From Melanocharis versteri (Eukaryota; Chordata; Aves; Passeriformes; Melanocharitidae), in the NCBI GenBank assembly GCA_013397845.1, contig VZTG01004393.1, forward strand, positions 372,001 to 436,000: DNA of 64,000 bases, given 5' to 3'. This document shows, piece after piece, positions 23,389 through 37,300 of this stretch. The first letter of the stretch is position 1, and each line of letters starts with the position of its first letter. The translations under genes were made by a program, and so were the position numbers. The notes under the pieces were generated by a model. The model was not told where the DNA came from and did not search any database. It saw nothing but the letters and a program-made list of their open reading frames with translations.

Positions 23389-26209
23389 TGGTCATCAGAG
23401 TCTGTTTTCCAACAGCCAAATGGAAAAATTTTCACTTGCAATCCCACAACTTTCCAGCAGAGCTGGAAACTGCCACATCCTGCGCGTCTGTGTTGGTTAG
23501 AAAGATGCTGTGAGGACTCAAATGTATTTGGGAGATAATTCCATTTACCCAAGATGCTGCAAAAGCACCTGGTCTAAAATCAGCTCCTTAAAGGAAGGGT
23601 TGGTGGGTTGTTATTTCTCTGAACCGAAAATGCTGGAATTAACAGAATTGTCAAATTTTAACAGGAACAAACTATTAAGATAATTTAGTCTAACCAGACA
23701 GAAATCTGCAGATAAATCTGCAGTATGCTAGAACCTTTGTACATTAAAAAAGTTCTTTGCTCTTTTTCGTTTTAATCTAACCATTTTCTCTAATTCTTAC
23801 ATTTTACCATGTTTAATACAGTGTGAGGGACCAACTCAAGACAATTATCACAACATTAATAAATATTAGAAGACAGACAAAGAATAGAGACCCAGATGTA
23901 CAAGATAATTGGTGTTGCAGCATTTTAAAAGGTTTTGAGATTCACAGAGCTAACGAGAATATCCTGTATTATGCTGGATAGAATTCAGCCAATGTGGAAG
24001 GGATAGAAATCCAGACGCTTTGAGGCAGAAGCCAGTCTTCGGCTGAGATGGAAAAAATACCATGTACAGCCACATGACTCCCTAATTGGGTGTTGTAGGT
24101 TTTTTTACACTTTCCTTCACAGCAGCCAACACAGAGCATTGTCAGATAAAAGAGACACTAAATAGAGCAGAGATCTGATTCAATTACATAATTTTAATCT
24201 GGATGGAGACAGTCTAAATTTTGGGGATATCCACCTTTAATGTAGCAACTGTTTTAAACACATAAAACAAGTCCAGTTCAAAGCAGCGTGCCTGTATTTC
24301 ATGCTGAATCATCATAATGTCTTTCTACAGAGAAAAGGGAGGATTTTATGTTCCCACATACCTTTAGTTCATCTTGTTCCCTTTTTCAAGCCCTTGTACT
24401 GCCATAGGAGCACAGAATGATGAAGTCACACTGCTGACCTGCCCTTTAACAGGACCTTAACTTTTACACTCCTCTGCATTCAGCCAAGCTAGAGAGATGA
24501 ATAGCTACTGTAATTTCTGTCACCTTTAACTCTAAAAGCCAGTTTATCTTGGTTCCACTTCATATTTTTCCTAACCTTCCCTTGTTCTCTATTCCCATCA
24601 TTTATCTCCTCTCCATTTCTATTTTCACCAATCTCTTTTCTCATACATTACCTGTACTTTTGTAAAGTCATCTCCTACTCACACACTAACGAGCTACAGC
24701 CTCCTGAATGGAGTCAAGTGACCTGTTTTTCCTGGTACCTGAACAGGCCTTTTCCCAGCTTGTTTATGTAAAAGGACAATCTGAAAATCACTCTTCCTGC
24801 ACCTCTATCCCTGATCTGTGCCAGGGTAATCATGGCTGTTGCTAGGACAGGCCAGCAGGAGCCATTCATCACAACGGTTGTTGACTGATTTGCGAGAGGT
24901 ATTTGGGGAGGCTGACTACCTTCTCTGTTTGTGCCTGTCCCTCAGTACTCAAACAGCTCATCTGCTCGCCACAATTGATTCGTCTGCCCTACATATGTGC
25001 AGATGATATTTAGCCCCTAATTAATTGCTTCCATCTATTTCCTATATTCTTGGAAGAGTCATGTAGCAAGGAGGAGATTTTTGTGTATGGCACTGCTGTG
25101 CTGACACCCTCCACTTATAGAAGTGAGAAATCAGTATTGAGATAAAACACATAAAATACCCGTTCAGGAAAAAAGAAAGAGAAGCTAGTCTTTGAACAGC
25201 AATAAATTCTAATCTCTGAGCTAGTTTCACAGCTACTGTGATTCTCCAGCATCTAATCTGTGTTCAGCAATGCCTGCAATACAGCTTTGTGCAGAAAGAG
25301 CCAGCTCTGAATCTCACAACCTAGTAGATTTAGTATCACTATTACTTGACAGTTTACTTTGGAGGACAACCAAAAAGGATTAAGTCTTCACCACTCAAAT
25401 TATCAAACAAGTGAAACCAAGTGCACACCACAGAAATGCTATAGGTTACAAGGCATGGCATTGTCTGATGTGAAGATAAATGATATAAAGACACTCCACA
25501 TTACGCATTTTATTGGGCCACTGTAGTACTCCATAATAATCAAGAATGTTATCAATGTTATCTTCAAGATTCAAAAAATAGTAATGGAAAAAGGCTTGCA
25601 GCTGAGTTGAGACAAAAACACTTAAACTATTAAAAAAAAAAGTTTTCATTTCATAATACACATGGAAACATGTCCACGCATAAACACCAACAAAAAAATA
25701 GACTGAATATATGGGTGAGGGGGTGCTAATAAAGATGAAGCAACTTGATTTCACAAGTACACAACCTGTGTGTTACACAGAGCATAAGCTCTCAAGGAAA
25801 GGTGGTTTCACATAGATTTTAAATCAACTTTCCTAAGTGGTTGGGTTTTTTTTAAAAATCACCAAGCTTCATAAAATGAAATTAATTAAAACTATAAACA
25901 TGAATAATAAGGGAATTCAAGTTATTAAAACTACATGATTTTTCAGCTGGGCAGAAAATCAAAACATATATTTGACATTTTCACAAGCCACTGAGGAAAT
26001 AACATGGGTCTATCCTTTATTTTGTCTCCTGTTCCTGGGCTATTTCTCTTAAAGCAAAGAAGTTCCTTCAGAAAAATACAGTAAAATAAAAACCGCTTTG
26101 GGGCAGTTACAGTGACTGAAGTTTGTGTTTCATGGAGGATCAAATGTGAACACAGTAACAAAAAGGACCTCCACAGTACCCAATACCTACTGAGCAGGAT
26201 AAAGCTTCC

Positions 26210-26552
26210 TTCAGCCTGGAGAAGGCTCCAGGAAGACTGAACTGCTCCTTTCTGGACTGAAAGAAAGATGGGGACAAACTTTTTAGCAGGGCAATAGGAC
26301 AAGGGGTAACAATTTTAAACTAAAAAAAGGCAGATTTAGATGAGACATAAGAAAAATTTTTTACAATGAGGGTGATGAAACACTGGAATGGGTTGCCCAG
26401 AGAGGTGGTAGATGCCTCATCCTTGGAAACATTCAAGGCCAGGTTGGACAGGGCTCTGAGCAACCTGAGTTGAAGATGTGCTGCTCTTCTAAGAGCATGT
26501 GTGGACTAGATGACCTTTAAATGCCCCTTCCAACCCAAACTAGTCTTTATTA
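26210..26552 (+). mobile_element. CR1 LINE retrotransposon, 5'-truncated 3' end (copy A)
   Basis: Chicken-repeat-1 (CR1) LINE fragment in the sense orientation. It follows the remembered CR1 3' consensus almost base for base. It begins with CAGCCTGGAGAAGGCTCC (about 26212), continues with GGACAAACTTTTTAGCAGGG (about 26272) and a stretch ending in GACAAGGGGTAAC, then the diagnostic GGTTGCCCAGAGAGGTGGTA (26391-26410), and ends with CTAGATGACCTTTAAATG and CCCCTTCCAACCCAAAC near 26540. Full CR1 elements are about 4.5 kb, so this is a typical dead-on-arrival copy with only the 3' end and no reverse transcriptase. The short terminal 8-bp repeats usual at CR1 3' ends are not clearly preserved, which suggests an old insertion. 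Open frames crossing it are chance. CR1 dominates bird and reptile genomes, so this is the main taxonomic marker of the window. Confidence 0.96.
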
Positions 26553-27689
26553 TCCCTCCAACAACTTTAGCTGAAATTACACCAGAAATGCAAAAAGTAT
26601 TTTGCCTACTTCTAAATCAGAACTAGAAACCAGGCCATTTCCACTTGTTTTTTGTGTTTGATTTTTCACACTGCAAATCAGTTCCATAAAAACAGTGGCA
26701 GGGTAGGATCCAGTAACTCAGCGCTCTCACACTGTTAGAAGGGACTGGGGCAAAGAACTTCATGGGAGCCTGACTAATAGCCAGATGATTTCTAATGACA
26801 ACACTGACATAAAAGGAATAGTATCAAAAAGGAGAAAAAACCATCATCCTTAAGGAGAAGGAAAACACAAACTTATGCTGCTGCTGCAATGTCTGAGGAA
26901 ATGAAGCACAGAGAAGAATTCCACAGCCTATTGAGTGTTTCCCCAGACCTGCACAGTTTCCTTACCCAGAATGGTTGGCACAGCAGCTCACACTACTGCT
27001 TTGTCAGACCCTGCTTCCCAGCAGAGGGCAAAATGCTACTTCTATATCTGCTGTTCAAGCTGCTTTAAGGGACACCAAAAAGAGGATGAACAGCTGATGG
27101 TCCTGAAAGTAACAGCTCCCAAAGAGGAGAGGGCACTGGAACGGCGCCCAGCTGTCCTGGCCGGGCAGGGAGGAAGAAAGGTGGGAGAAGACAAAGAAGA
27201 AAAAGGAGCTGGCTCTTGGAGAGGAGGCACAGCATCTGGCCCCCATCCTGCCCTACCTCAGTTTGTGAAAATAAATACTAGATCCTTATGCTTCTCCATC
27301 ATCCACATGGTACCAACAGCTTCTTCTAAGAGGATATTCTGTTGTAAAATACTGATTTTACTTTGCAGAAGGAAAAAAATCTTTACAGCTCCTGAGAGTA
27401 AACAGCATCAGTAATTAAATTATATTGCAAAAAGGATATCTAAAAGTAAAAGAGAGAAAAATGTTTGTATATAACAAACAACACATTCAATATTAACAAT
27501 TCTAAAACAGTTGAGCACATGGAATACACAGTAAATAATTTAGAAACCAGTGCCCTCATTAATGATTTGATACTGTCAGAATGTTACTTATTCCATTCCC
27601 TCCCCCCCCCAATTTTTCACTCCCCAAAGTGGTTTCATAGTTATATAAGGCAAAATACGTATTTTGTACTTGCCTGGAGGGCTTAAATA

Positions 27690-28470
27690 CTGCTGTGAAA
27701 ATAGCCCTTACAATCCCTGGATTTGATAATTTCAGGACAACAGGATAGATTTAGAGCACCTTATCATGGATGCAATCCACTAGACAACATGAATAGAGAT
27801 TGCTATATCCAATTAGAGAGTATCAAAGATAATAGAGTTAGATTTGCAGAAATTTTTCAAAGATGTCATATCTTTGAACAAAACTTATTAGGGCTCCATC
27901 AGCCGTTTGAACAGTTTTAATGAAGCTGAAGCTCAGCTAAGCACAGAGTTATTTTACTTCATTATTAACTTTGAAGAATTTTATTTTTGAAGCCTTAACA
28001 TCCTGTAATTAAAAGGAATCCCTAACACATTGCATTAATTCAGTATTCAGTAATTTATGTTACAAGATCTACTTCCAGAAATGGTCTTGATATATAGCCA
28101 AATGCTCTTAACCAATGGGTGCACTTCCATTTATTGCTGCTGGCTTCTTTAATATTTTACATCTCTTGGAGAAAGCATATTCTCAGCTTCCCATTCAACA
28201 CTACAGTGATACATTTGAAAAATGCCCTTCTTTTGGCAGCCAGAGCTTCCGCCTGCAGTGTTTGCTGCATGTTAACATTTACCTACAGCAGCGCAACACA
28301 ACGCAAATGCCAAGGTGCAGGCCCAGTCCAAGGCATTCCCGGGAAAAGATGAAGCATTTGCAACTATTGATACTTGCAGCCATTTGGAGCAACATTTTAA
28401 CATCATCTCAATCCCCACTCTCACTTGCTTAATCTGTGTCTCTCTGACCTGACTCAAAATGGATACCACT
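27690..28470. promoter_or_regulatory. Candidate conserved AT-rich regulatory block
   Basis: About 780 bases of AT-rich, complex, repeat-free sequence with clustered homeodomain and GATA-like words: CTTATCATGG near 27760, CCAATTAGAG near 27810, CTGTAATTAAAAGG near 28003 and GCATTAATTCAG near 28032. No splice-bounded open frame is convincing. Conserved non-coding DNA is the favoured reading, but ordinary intronic sequence is possible. Confidence 0.3.
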
Positions 28471-29911
28471 AAAGCCAGCATTTAGCAATCTACTGCTACT
28501 TTAACTGGAAGATTATTTTTTCCACGTCTCCCAGACACTTAAGGGATCTATTAATGCTACTGTTGTTTTACCAACACTCTCCAAGAACAAGACTAAAACA
28601 ATCACACCAAAATAAAGGATTTTAAATACAGAACGCAACAAATAGCTTGGCTAAATTTCACAAACCTTGTTTAAAAATCACACTGAAAGGATTTAGTAGC
28701 TCAGGACTCAAACCAGCTCTTAACAGCGAATGCTGCTAGCCCACAACCTCTCATCATAGCGTAAAAGGACTTAATGCTACAAAGTATATGGTATTTCAAA
28801 AACAGAGTATCTTGCATTCCACTTCTAAGACAACCCTCATCTTCCTGGTTTTCTCCAGCTTCAGTACTACACATTATATAAAAAAGAAGGAATAGACTAA
28901 ATAATAAAAAAAAAATAAGCACTATGTAAGTAATTACCTACAACCAAAAAAATAAGAATTCTCATCCTTAACACTACAAACTATTTGCAATGTATGTTTT
29001 TGAAGGTTTTACCGGCACTGTAAACATTCCTCTCATGATTTATATATTTTAGAGCAAAACTTTGACATTTCAATTGGGACAAGGATATATTGTATCCAAA
29101 CCATAAAGATATAGTAGAAGAAAGCAGAGAGTCATGTCTCGAACCTGTTAAGAGAGAGCAAGAATTTCTCACTGAAGGCACCAAGGGAAGGTTTTGAGCT
29201 GTCCCAGTACATGTACACAGGCACCAACCAGCCTGGAACTGCAGCCTGAAACAGTTCTTGATAAAAATTACTCTTTTCTACTTTTGGAATGGAAATGATG
29301 CATAAAACAACTGCCATGAAGTGAAGAGTTAATTTTGAAAAACATCAGTATTTTATTTTGCTTTGCAAAAAGCCTCTTTTCAGAAACATTCCTTGGCTTT
29401 AATTCATATTCAAGAGTCAGCCTACTCTAATATCACAGTAGTAGCTAAATGAAAGACTACTGGACCCCTTCCTTTGTGACTCTGGAGCATCTGTGCGCCT
29501 TTTCTTTCCCAAAGGGAAGCAATGAACAAAGGAAAATCTTAGTGTCAGGCCTGTGGTAGTTTTGTGGCGGCCTCCACGCTGGGAGCTGAGGGGCACAATC
29601 CACCCCAGACCTCCCCTAACCCTGACCTGGAGCTTTGGGGGGGTCCAGCCTACTTAGAGGACACTGGAAGCTGTCCTGCATCCCTTGTTCCTTGCCAGCA
29701 GGACACCTGCAGAGGCCTGACTGAAGGGAAAGTAACACAGCTCTGTCTCCCCTGGCAGGTCCATGACAGAATATGAAATAAAGCAGCAGAAAAACCTACT
29801 GGAAAGAAATAAATCATAACTAAGGAGGAACAAAAACATTTCAGAGATGTTTGTTATTTCCCTCTTCCCTATATCCTTTCTCATACACACATTCCCTCCC
29901 CCTACATTTCC

Positions 29912-29958
29912 AATTATTACTATTGTTGTTATTATTATTATTATTAATATTATTATTG
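29912..29958 (+). repeat. (ATT)n microsatellite
   Basis: An ATT/TTG-type trinucleotide tract of about 47 bases with interruptions (ATTACTATTGTTGTT, then ATT units, then AATATT). It is the longest trinucleotide tract in the window. Confidence 0.92.
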
Positions 29959-32900
29959 CTTTCAGCTCTCCTAACCTGCGGGGAGATATTTTGGGTAAAA
30001 TGAGACAACTCTACACGAAATGCAAGCTTCTGATGTAGACAAGAAATCTTCTTTTTTCCCCCCAGAATATCTGGCTTGACACTTCAAAGGCTTATTTCTC
30101 ACATTCACAGTGATTCTTCTATAAATATATCCATCTATATGCACATAGCGACTGCAACAAATCCACGGTCACACAGGACTTCACAGTCATTACATGCACA
30201 CCAAACTGCAGCCCTACAGACCTCACAGTAAACCATGGGGAACAAACTTCAGACCTTCTGCAAACACCCCAGTTTGTGCTAATGGACTGGAGAAAAATAT
30301 TAGATGCAGACTTCCCAGATACTGCTCCACGTTCCAACCCTTGTAGGACAACAGGGGCAGAGCTACTCCTTTCACTGGAGAATGGGGGTCTTGCTTTATA
30401 CCATACCCTTACACAGGCACAAGGTGTGCAGACACTCATCTTTTTTGTCTGCTTAATCAGGATTTAAATAGGGGACTAGTGGAGACAGTTTGCAGCATGT
30501 AACTCTTTTGTGGATGGGGAAATGTTTTGCAAAAGCAAAGACGCATTTGTCTGTTTGCCTCTCCAACCCCAATAACTCTGTGGACCTCTTATTTTTGCAG
30601 GGGTTATACTCTACTGGTGTCTGATATCAGCCCACACCCAAACCATACTATTAAGTCTTCCAAAATGAATAATAGATGAAAGGAGGTGCTGCCAAAAACA
30701 GTGACAAGCAACTTATCAAGAAAAGCTGTTTTTCAGCAGTAAAAGCAGTAAGAAACCTCTTGCTCAAAAACGCTAAGCCATACCTACCATCATACAGAGC
30801 AGATTCTATTTACAGTACACCTATCTGGTTTTAATCACATCAGAGGAGTGTAAATTCTAGGAGTGAATCCTTTAATCTTTCAAGCCAAAAGATGTATCAA
30901 AAGTTGAAAACACAGTATCAAAATATTTTCATCCCATTTTAAGCTTCATCACAAAGATGTATTTATAGCATCAATGAGGGGGTGTTGTGCAGACTTTCTG
31001 AACCAACTTTTATAGACATGCCATACCTATGCATATTATTGTCTGAAGAACATCCTTCATCATTTGAAAAAGCTCCATGAGCTCTATTTTTACAAAGACA
31101 CCACTCTGGAATTTAGCTCTCATTCTAGGTTTTGAAAAACAAGTTATTTGTAAAAGGATGGGAGACTTTACTAAATGCAATAGGGTGTATTTTTGCTTTT
31201 CTTTTTAGTATAGCCCAGTGAGCTTTTAAGCTACTGGAAATAACAAAAAGGTATAGTGCAGTCTTCACTTAAAAACCTCAGTGGAACAGCTACCTGCACA
31301 TTCCAGATATGTGGAATATTGTTTATATTTTCATATATTCAAAAGGCCATATTTCATATACTGATATTGTTTTCTTATTAATACATGTTTTATCAATTCT
31401 ACATCTAACAGCTCCCTGGCCATGTTATCAGAACCCCTTCAGCACTTCACAAACCCCAATGCTCCTTCTCACATTACTGTAGAGTTCTCCGCCTGCTTCA
31501 CAGAGAAGAACAGAAACAATCCCGCAGATCAGACCAATGTATCTGCCTTCCCTAAGTGTCTGGAAAGCAGAAAGCTGGACTTGGATCCCTCACCTTTCAA
31601 CGCTGAGTTTATTCCTATTCTCTGCCCAGGTACAGGAATCTGTTGCCAAGTGAGTCGTTGCAGGATAAAGTTCTTCAACACGGCAGGCTAAAGACTCACA
31701 AGTCCCTGCAGGTGCCAAAGCGTGGACACGGCAAAGGTCAGAAAGGATCAGCACCAGCACAATAATATTTTACAGTCTGCTTTTTAATCTAAACATGAAT
31801 AAAATTCCAAATCCAAGCTATCACTGCATTCATTCCCCTACAGCAATTTTTCAAGAAGAGGAAGAAGCAGACACTGCAAGTGAGTCAGAGACAATGGCAC
31901 AGAACAAACTCCCCCATTCCTGCTCACTTGAGACATTTTTTCAAGGTCTATGAGGTTTACTATTTCTTCCGTGAGGCAATGACTGGGATTGCATTTTCCA
32001 ATCTCCCTTCAGCTCATCCAGCCACATCTGTCATCTCTCCTGGCATCTCTCAGCTCCTTGGTGATATCTGCTAGCTTTTCCATCTTCATCTTTCCACTCA
32101 ACCAGACATATCTGTTAGCTCTGTTATGATTGATCTAATTTTGACAATTAATAAACATGACACACTTAATTTCCTGTTATTTTAACACCGAGAATTCCTG
32201 GGAAGGCACTGTCTTTAAGATTTTCACAACTGAAAATTTCATCAGACACTAAATTAATACTACTTTCAGGTACAGTAACATAATTTACTGTCTCCAGCTG
32301 AATTGCCATATCTCCAGTGATACCCACTCTAGAAAGTCTTTCAATGACAGCAAATAGCCTGCCCTGACATATGTGACTGCACAGATGAACTGAACTGCAC
32401 TCAGAGAGCTGCTTACAGCTCACCTGGTCAGAACACAAAGAAGCAGTGTGCATTCTTTATATCCAGCTCTGTAGCATAGTTGCTGATTTTATGATAAGTT
32501 AACTCCTGACATACCTGGTACAAAGACTATCACTGTAGTGCATGGTCTGTCCAAAGGAACGAGGGCTGCAAAGCCTTTCTTCACCACCCTCCCTGTCAGG
32601 ACTAGGGGCAAGAGTGAGTACCAGAGGAAAGGAAGAACGAAAAGTTCCTTGCCTCAGTTCCTGGGAGGCAATCTTGGGTTCTGATAACAGGATGTGATCA
32701 GTCAAGCCAGCAGAAGTTCATCCCTTCAACAAACCAAACTCAAGCCAGGTAAGAAATAACAACAAAGGAAATAAAGAGCTGAATTATTTGTGCTGGCATT
32801 CCAGTAGGGATGAAACTACAGCATGTGCTCAGGACAACTGTGCTGTAAGAAAGTTCAAGCATTCAGGATGATCTGCAAAATCAGCATTATAGGGAAATTC

Positions 32901-34255
32901 TGCATCCTCTGTGCTGGGCATCTGGAAGCGGCCCAACCTCTGTGCACCTCTGTGGAAGATACATAGAGAATGACATGGTAGGAAAATAATAGTATGGCAA
33001 AAAAACAATTAGTGTGGTACGTGTTATCCTTCTTTGATGAATAGTGATAACATCTGGGAAGGCCCCAGCTACTACTGGAAGCTTGAGACCATACATGTAC
33101 TTAATAATGAAAAATAATAATGCTTCCACGAGCTTCACTTACTTTTAAAATGCATCCATAACCTTTTCTCTGACTCCTGCACAGGTACCCACCATTTCCA
33201 TAAGATGCAAGACTTCCCTTTTTTTGTACAATATGCTTCAGAGAAACGGATAAATCACAGTTGCCTGAACCACAGAAGAGTGTTCTCTTTCCAGCTGAGC
33301 ATGACTGAAAATGCAGTGGGTGAAAATGAAGCAGTGCAGTTTGTGCTGTTATTACCACATGGTCCCCTACACACACCATTTATACAGCTGTAAGGGAAGA
33401 GGTGAATTTTCCAAGCATGCCATGAGTGATAAGCTCTCTTCTCACTTCCTCTTGTAGTTAAGTATTGGTAAAACTCTAGAGGCATGGTCTCATTTGATCG
33501 TAAGTCACCAGAAGGAAAACATACTGTTAAAAATGCTAGTGATTAACAGATTTTCCTGGAGATTTTTTTCCAGTGTCTAGATGAGGAGAATAAATTGCTA
33601 GGGCTTCACTGTCAGGTTATCTTGTCATCCAGACCCTCCAATTGAGATTACTTCTGTTCTCCACTCCAGACCATCTGTTTCCCTGTATAGAAAGGATGTA
33701 TGCACTCTGGTGTTCATTAGTGTACATCAGGAGTGCCCTCTTCTTGCACAACAGTACCAATTAATCGATGTTACTTAAAGCTCCAAAAGAGCAAAGTGGA
33801 GCCTGACACTATGCACACACACTGACAAAAACCCCACTTCCATGTATAATTTAGGAAAGTGGATGCAGTTCAGCAACAGTTAAAGACTAATCTCTCATGC
33901 TTTTTGTGCATTTACATAATTGATTTGCTAGATAATGCACTCTGCTCCCTTATTTAATAAACATGTTAATGATTTCAGACAATTACTCCAAACTACCTAC
34001 AAGTGTCTGTCTAAGAAACACACAGAAACAATTAAAATGAAAATACACACCAAAAGGCACATCCTTCATATCACATAACATAAGATATTAAGTCAATATG
34101 TCACCCTGTCAACAGTCACTTGCTACCTGCTGTTATACATTTATTCCAACTCTCATGTATTAGCTGGGGCTGCGGCACTGACTAGACACCCATGTGGGCT
34201 AAAAAGGGAGCTCGAGAATCAAACTGGTGTGCTGTCAAAAGTCTGCATGTGTGTG

Positions 34256-34333
34256 AGTGGGGAGGGGAGCTGTGAGACAGAAGGAAAGGAGGAGGGAAGG
34301 AAAATAATGCAGGGTGGAAGAGAAGATTAGAGA
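34256..34333 (+). repeat. Purine-rich tract
   Basis: GGA/GAA-rich stretch (GTGGGGAGGGGAGC, then GAAGGAAAGGAGGAGGG) with few pyrimidines. No gene lies beside it. It is similar in type to the tract at 50.7 kb. Confidence 0.8.
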
Positions 34334-37300
34334 AGACATCTCTGTCGTGTAGTCTCCTTTGGGCTACAGAGGGGAAATTATGGAAAAACTAAGCTTGTTC
34401 TATTTTTCCCTCTACAGCTTGAAGAAGGCCCAGCAGACAAATGTATCACTTTGAATCTCATAAGCCAGCACACATTTTAGCCACTCTTGTTCATTTTCAA
34501 GAACTGAAGAAAAGAGAAAAGAGAACTGGAGAAAAGACTGATTGCAGGGCTGGGATTGGGGACCCACATCGCATCTGTCTCTGCTATTCCAGCCTGCAGT
34601 CAGAGGCCCAGCACCAAGAGCTGCCACTGGATGAAGTGAAGGAGATGTTGCTGCTGGCTACACAAGCTCAGGGCAAGCTCCACAGGCAGGGTATTTGTAG
34701 GCCAAGATATTCAGGACTTCCCTTTCTTGACCAAGTGGCAGTAAGGATTTCTACAGACATATTTAAAGGGAGCCCAAGCTGAACTGGAAAACATGGGAGG
34801 GGGAACAGAGCAAACAACAACTAACATAGTAACTGGTATCACCATTACACGAGAATATCTAATCCTGCATTTAAAGGAAATTACAGCACAAGCACAGCAG
34901 GTCTGATCTCCTACTTGACATAAAACATTACACAGCAAAGGTCAATTTGCTTGTGGAAAACTGGCTAACATGAGGCACTGCATAAAGCCAGCCACAAAGC
35001 TGTTTTCATGGCCTGCACTGCAAAGACATCTAAGGTGGCACTACTTATCCACCCTCTCAGCTGATGGTTAAATTCCTCCACAGCTGACAGCCTAGAGAGC
35101 AGAATAAGAGAAAAATTGTCAGTGTCTTACCTAGAGTTTTTAATCACAACAGGTATTTTAAAAATAGCTGTTCACTCCTCTCTGTGTTGGCTTAGCAATT
35201 CGGGGAGAGAAAGGAGGGAATCAATAAAAAAATATTATGCTACACCACTGTTACCTTCATCCAAGCAAGGTTAATGGAAAAGTATCAGCAAGATATTTCA
35301 CTAAGCTGAAGTTAAAAACAGGAATGGCTGGTATGGCTGTGCAATAAAAGAAAATCAGCACATTACAATGAGAAAATGAGAAGTAGAATGGTTTTCTTGT
35401 GGCACAGTCAATAACTTGGCCACTGTATAGTGGCAATAGCAATACCTCATATTTCCAAATTCATTACTTTTTAACATTTTACCTATATGAACCACATCCA
35501 CAGCCTGGACACAACACCAATCTTCTAGAACTGCCTGCTCGTAAGGTGGGAATTAAAACTATCTTACACATCTCTGCTAATAATAAGTGCACTATCAAGC
35601 ACTTTATCATCACTTCTTTATTGACATTCCTTGCATTCAGGAGGACATAGAGATTTTTTACACTTCTGACCACAGCATACAAATGTCACACTTCCACAAG
35701 ACACAGTTTTTAAGCTTTAGAACTGGTTTTAAATGTGAGCAGAGAGTGTGTTTCCTTAATCTTCTATGGTTTGGAATATCTTCAAAGTCTTACAAAGATT
35801 CTGTATTTGATATTTGTTAAATTCTCTTGGACTGGCAAACTTTTCTGTGCACTGGAAATATTTTACAACTACCACTGATAGCATACACACTGAAAGGGAA
35901 AGTCTTCCATAATTCCAGTATCTTTAAAGTTTCTGTAACCAGACTTTTGGCCATTAATGACTTCTAACATTTTATGAGACCAACTGAATGGCAAGGACAT
36001 TACTGCTCTAAAAAATAATTGCCACAAGCAAAAAATCTTCAATTCTCCATGTTTCCATTTGCTTTCCATTTCCAATGAACAGGGAACAAGTCAGCACCAC
36101 CATACTTTCCGGCCCTAAATTCACATCCACCCTCAGCAGCAACAGGACAACATCTTGTCATCCTTCCCAGGTGACCATCTGAAAAGTTAAAAACTTCCCC
36201 CATATTCCATCATGCCCCCCTCATCTGTCTCTAATGCTCAGGTTCATTGCCAAGATTTCAGTTCCCAACAGTATTGTTCTCATTCTCCCCAGCCTAAAGA
36301 GACGCAGGTGTCACTGGCAGAGGACACATGAAATGTTCTGAACATATTGAGAGCACCTTGCCCACTAGACACCAAGGACAAAAATGCAGTGAGGGGTGGG
36401 GGGGGAAAAGCCTCTTAATTGAGCTGTGCAGCTTCAGAGCATGACCAATTTTATTCAGAACAAACCAGCAGTGTAATAAAAATAAGTACTATTGCAAATC
36501 CTTTGGATCTTCACTCTCAAGTAATGTAAAAAATCCTATTATGTTTGTTTAGCTGAAGTGGGCATATAAATTGGCCAGAAGTACCACTTGAAATTTTACA
36601 AGTGGCCTTACTTGTCCTATCCAAACATATTACATTTGTTAGTATTTGGTCACCTAAACCCTTTCTGATCCATCAGTTCTGCTCAGCTTTCAGTTTCTAA
36701 ATGTTCTTTCTTCCTCAAGGTACCATATTTGTTTCCCTGCACTACTGCTAGTATTCCACCTGGAGTAGATTTGGGATGACAACAAGTAAAAACATTATCA
36801 CCTCTAGAAGTGAAATACCAAGGCCAAGACTGCCTTGTAGTCAAAATAAAACGCAGACAGCAAGTGAATGCTGATGGATTATGGCTAATAAATATAATGG
36901 CAAGTCACATATTAATACCCAGTGACTCTCAGATTGATTGATTTATTTATTTTTTATTTCAAAGGCTCTAATAAGCAAGCAACATAAAAAGCAAACTTTT
37001 TGCATAATAGAAAAAAAAAAAAGAAACCCACCAAACACAAGAAGCACGGCACATCCATTTAACCGAAAGTGCACCAAACTAAATCAATTTTGTTGGTTTG
37101 GGTTATTTTTTCCTCTGTGTTAGGAAACCTTAAATAAGTGTAGGATCCCACATTTGCAGTCTCTGTCAAACCCCTGCATGTGAGAAGGCAGGGAAGAGAC
37201 AACACGAATAACCCTTACTCTGCCTCTCTAAGAAGACCAGCCCAGTACGCTGCTTCTGTAGTGCACGATACATCAAAGCACTCACCGAAGAGCGAAGGTG

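Larger units (their letters stand above)
7916..26209. other. Gene-free unique sequence with scattered small repeats
   Basis: No gene is supported. Local GC-richer patches (10240-10530, 12590-12950, 14440-14820, 21280-21700) give overlapping short frames on both strands, none with a recognisable domain. Four AGGTAAG-type minus-strand donors (9.69, 11.09, 19.08, 20.62 kb) have possible upstream acceptors and are discussed as weak exon candidates. An in-frame pseudogene-like stretch lies at 13017-13130. An AAC-rich low-complexity tract lies at 16750-16790. A pyrimidine-rich belt runs over 24545-24690. Most of the remainder shows nothing I can name. Confidence 0.65.

Noticed and set aside
26210..26552. 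ORF on the opposite strand of CR1 copy A
   Set aside because: It is a shadow of a non-coding CR1 3' end.
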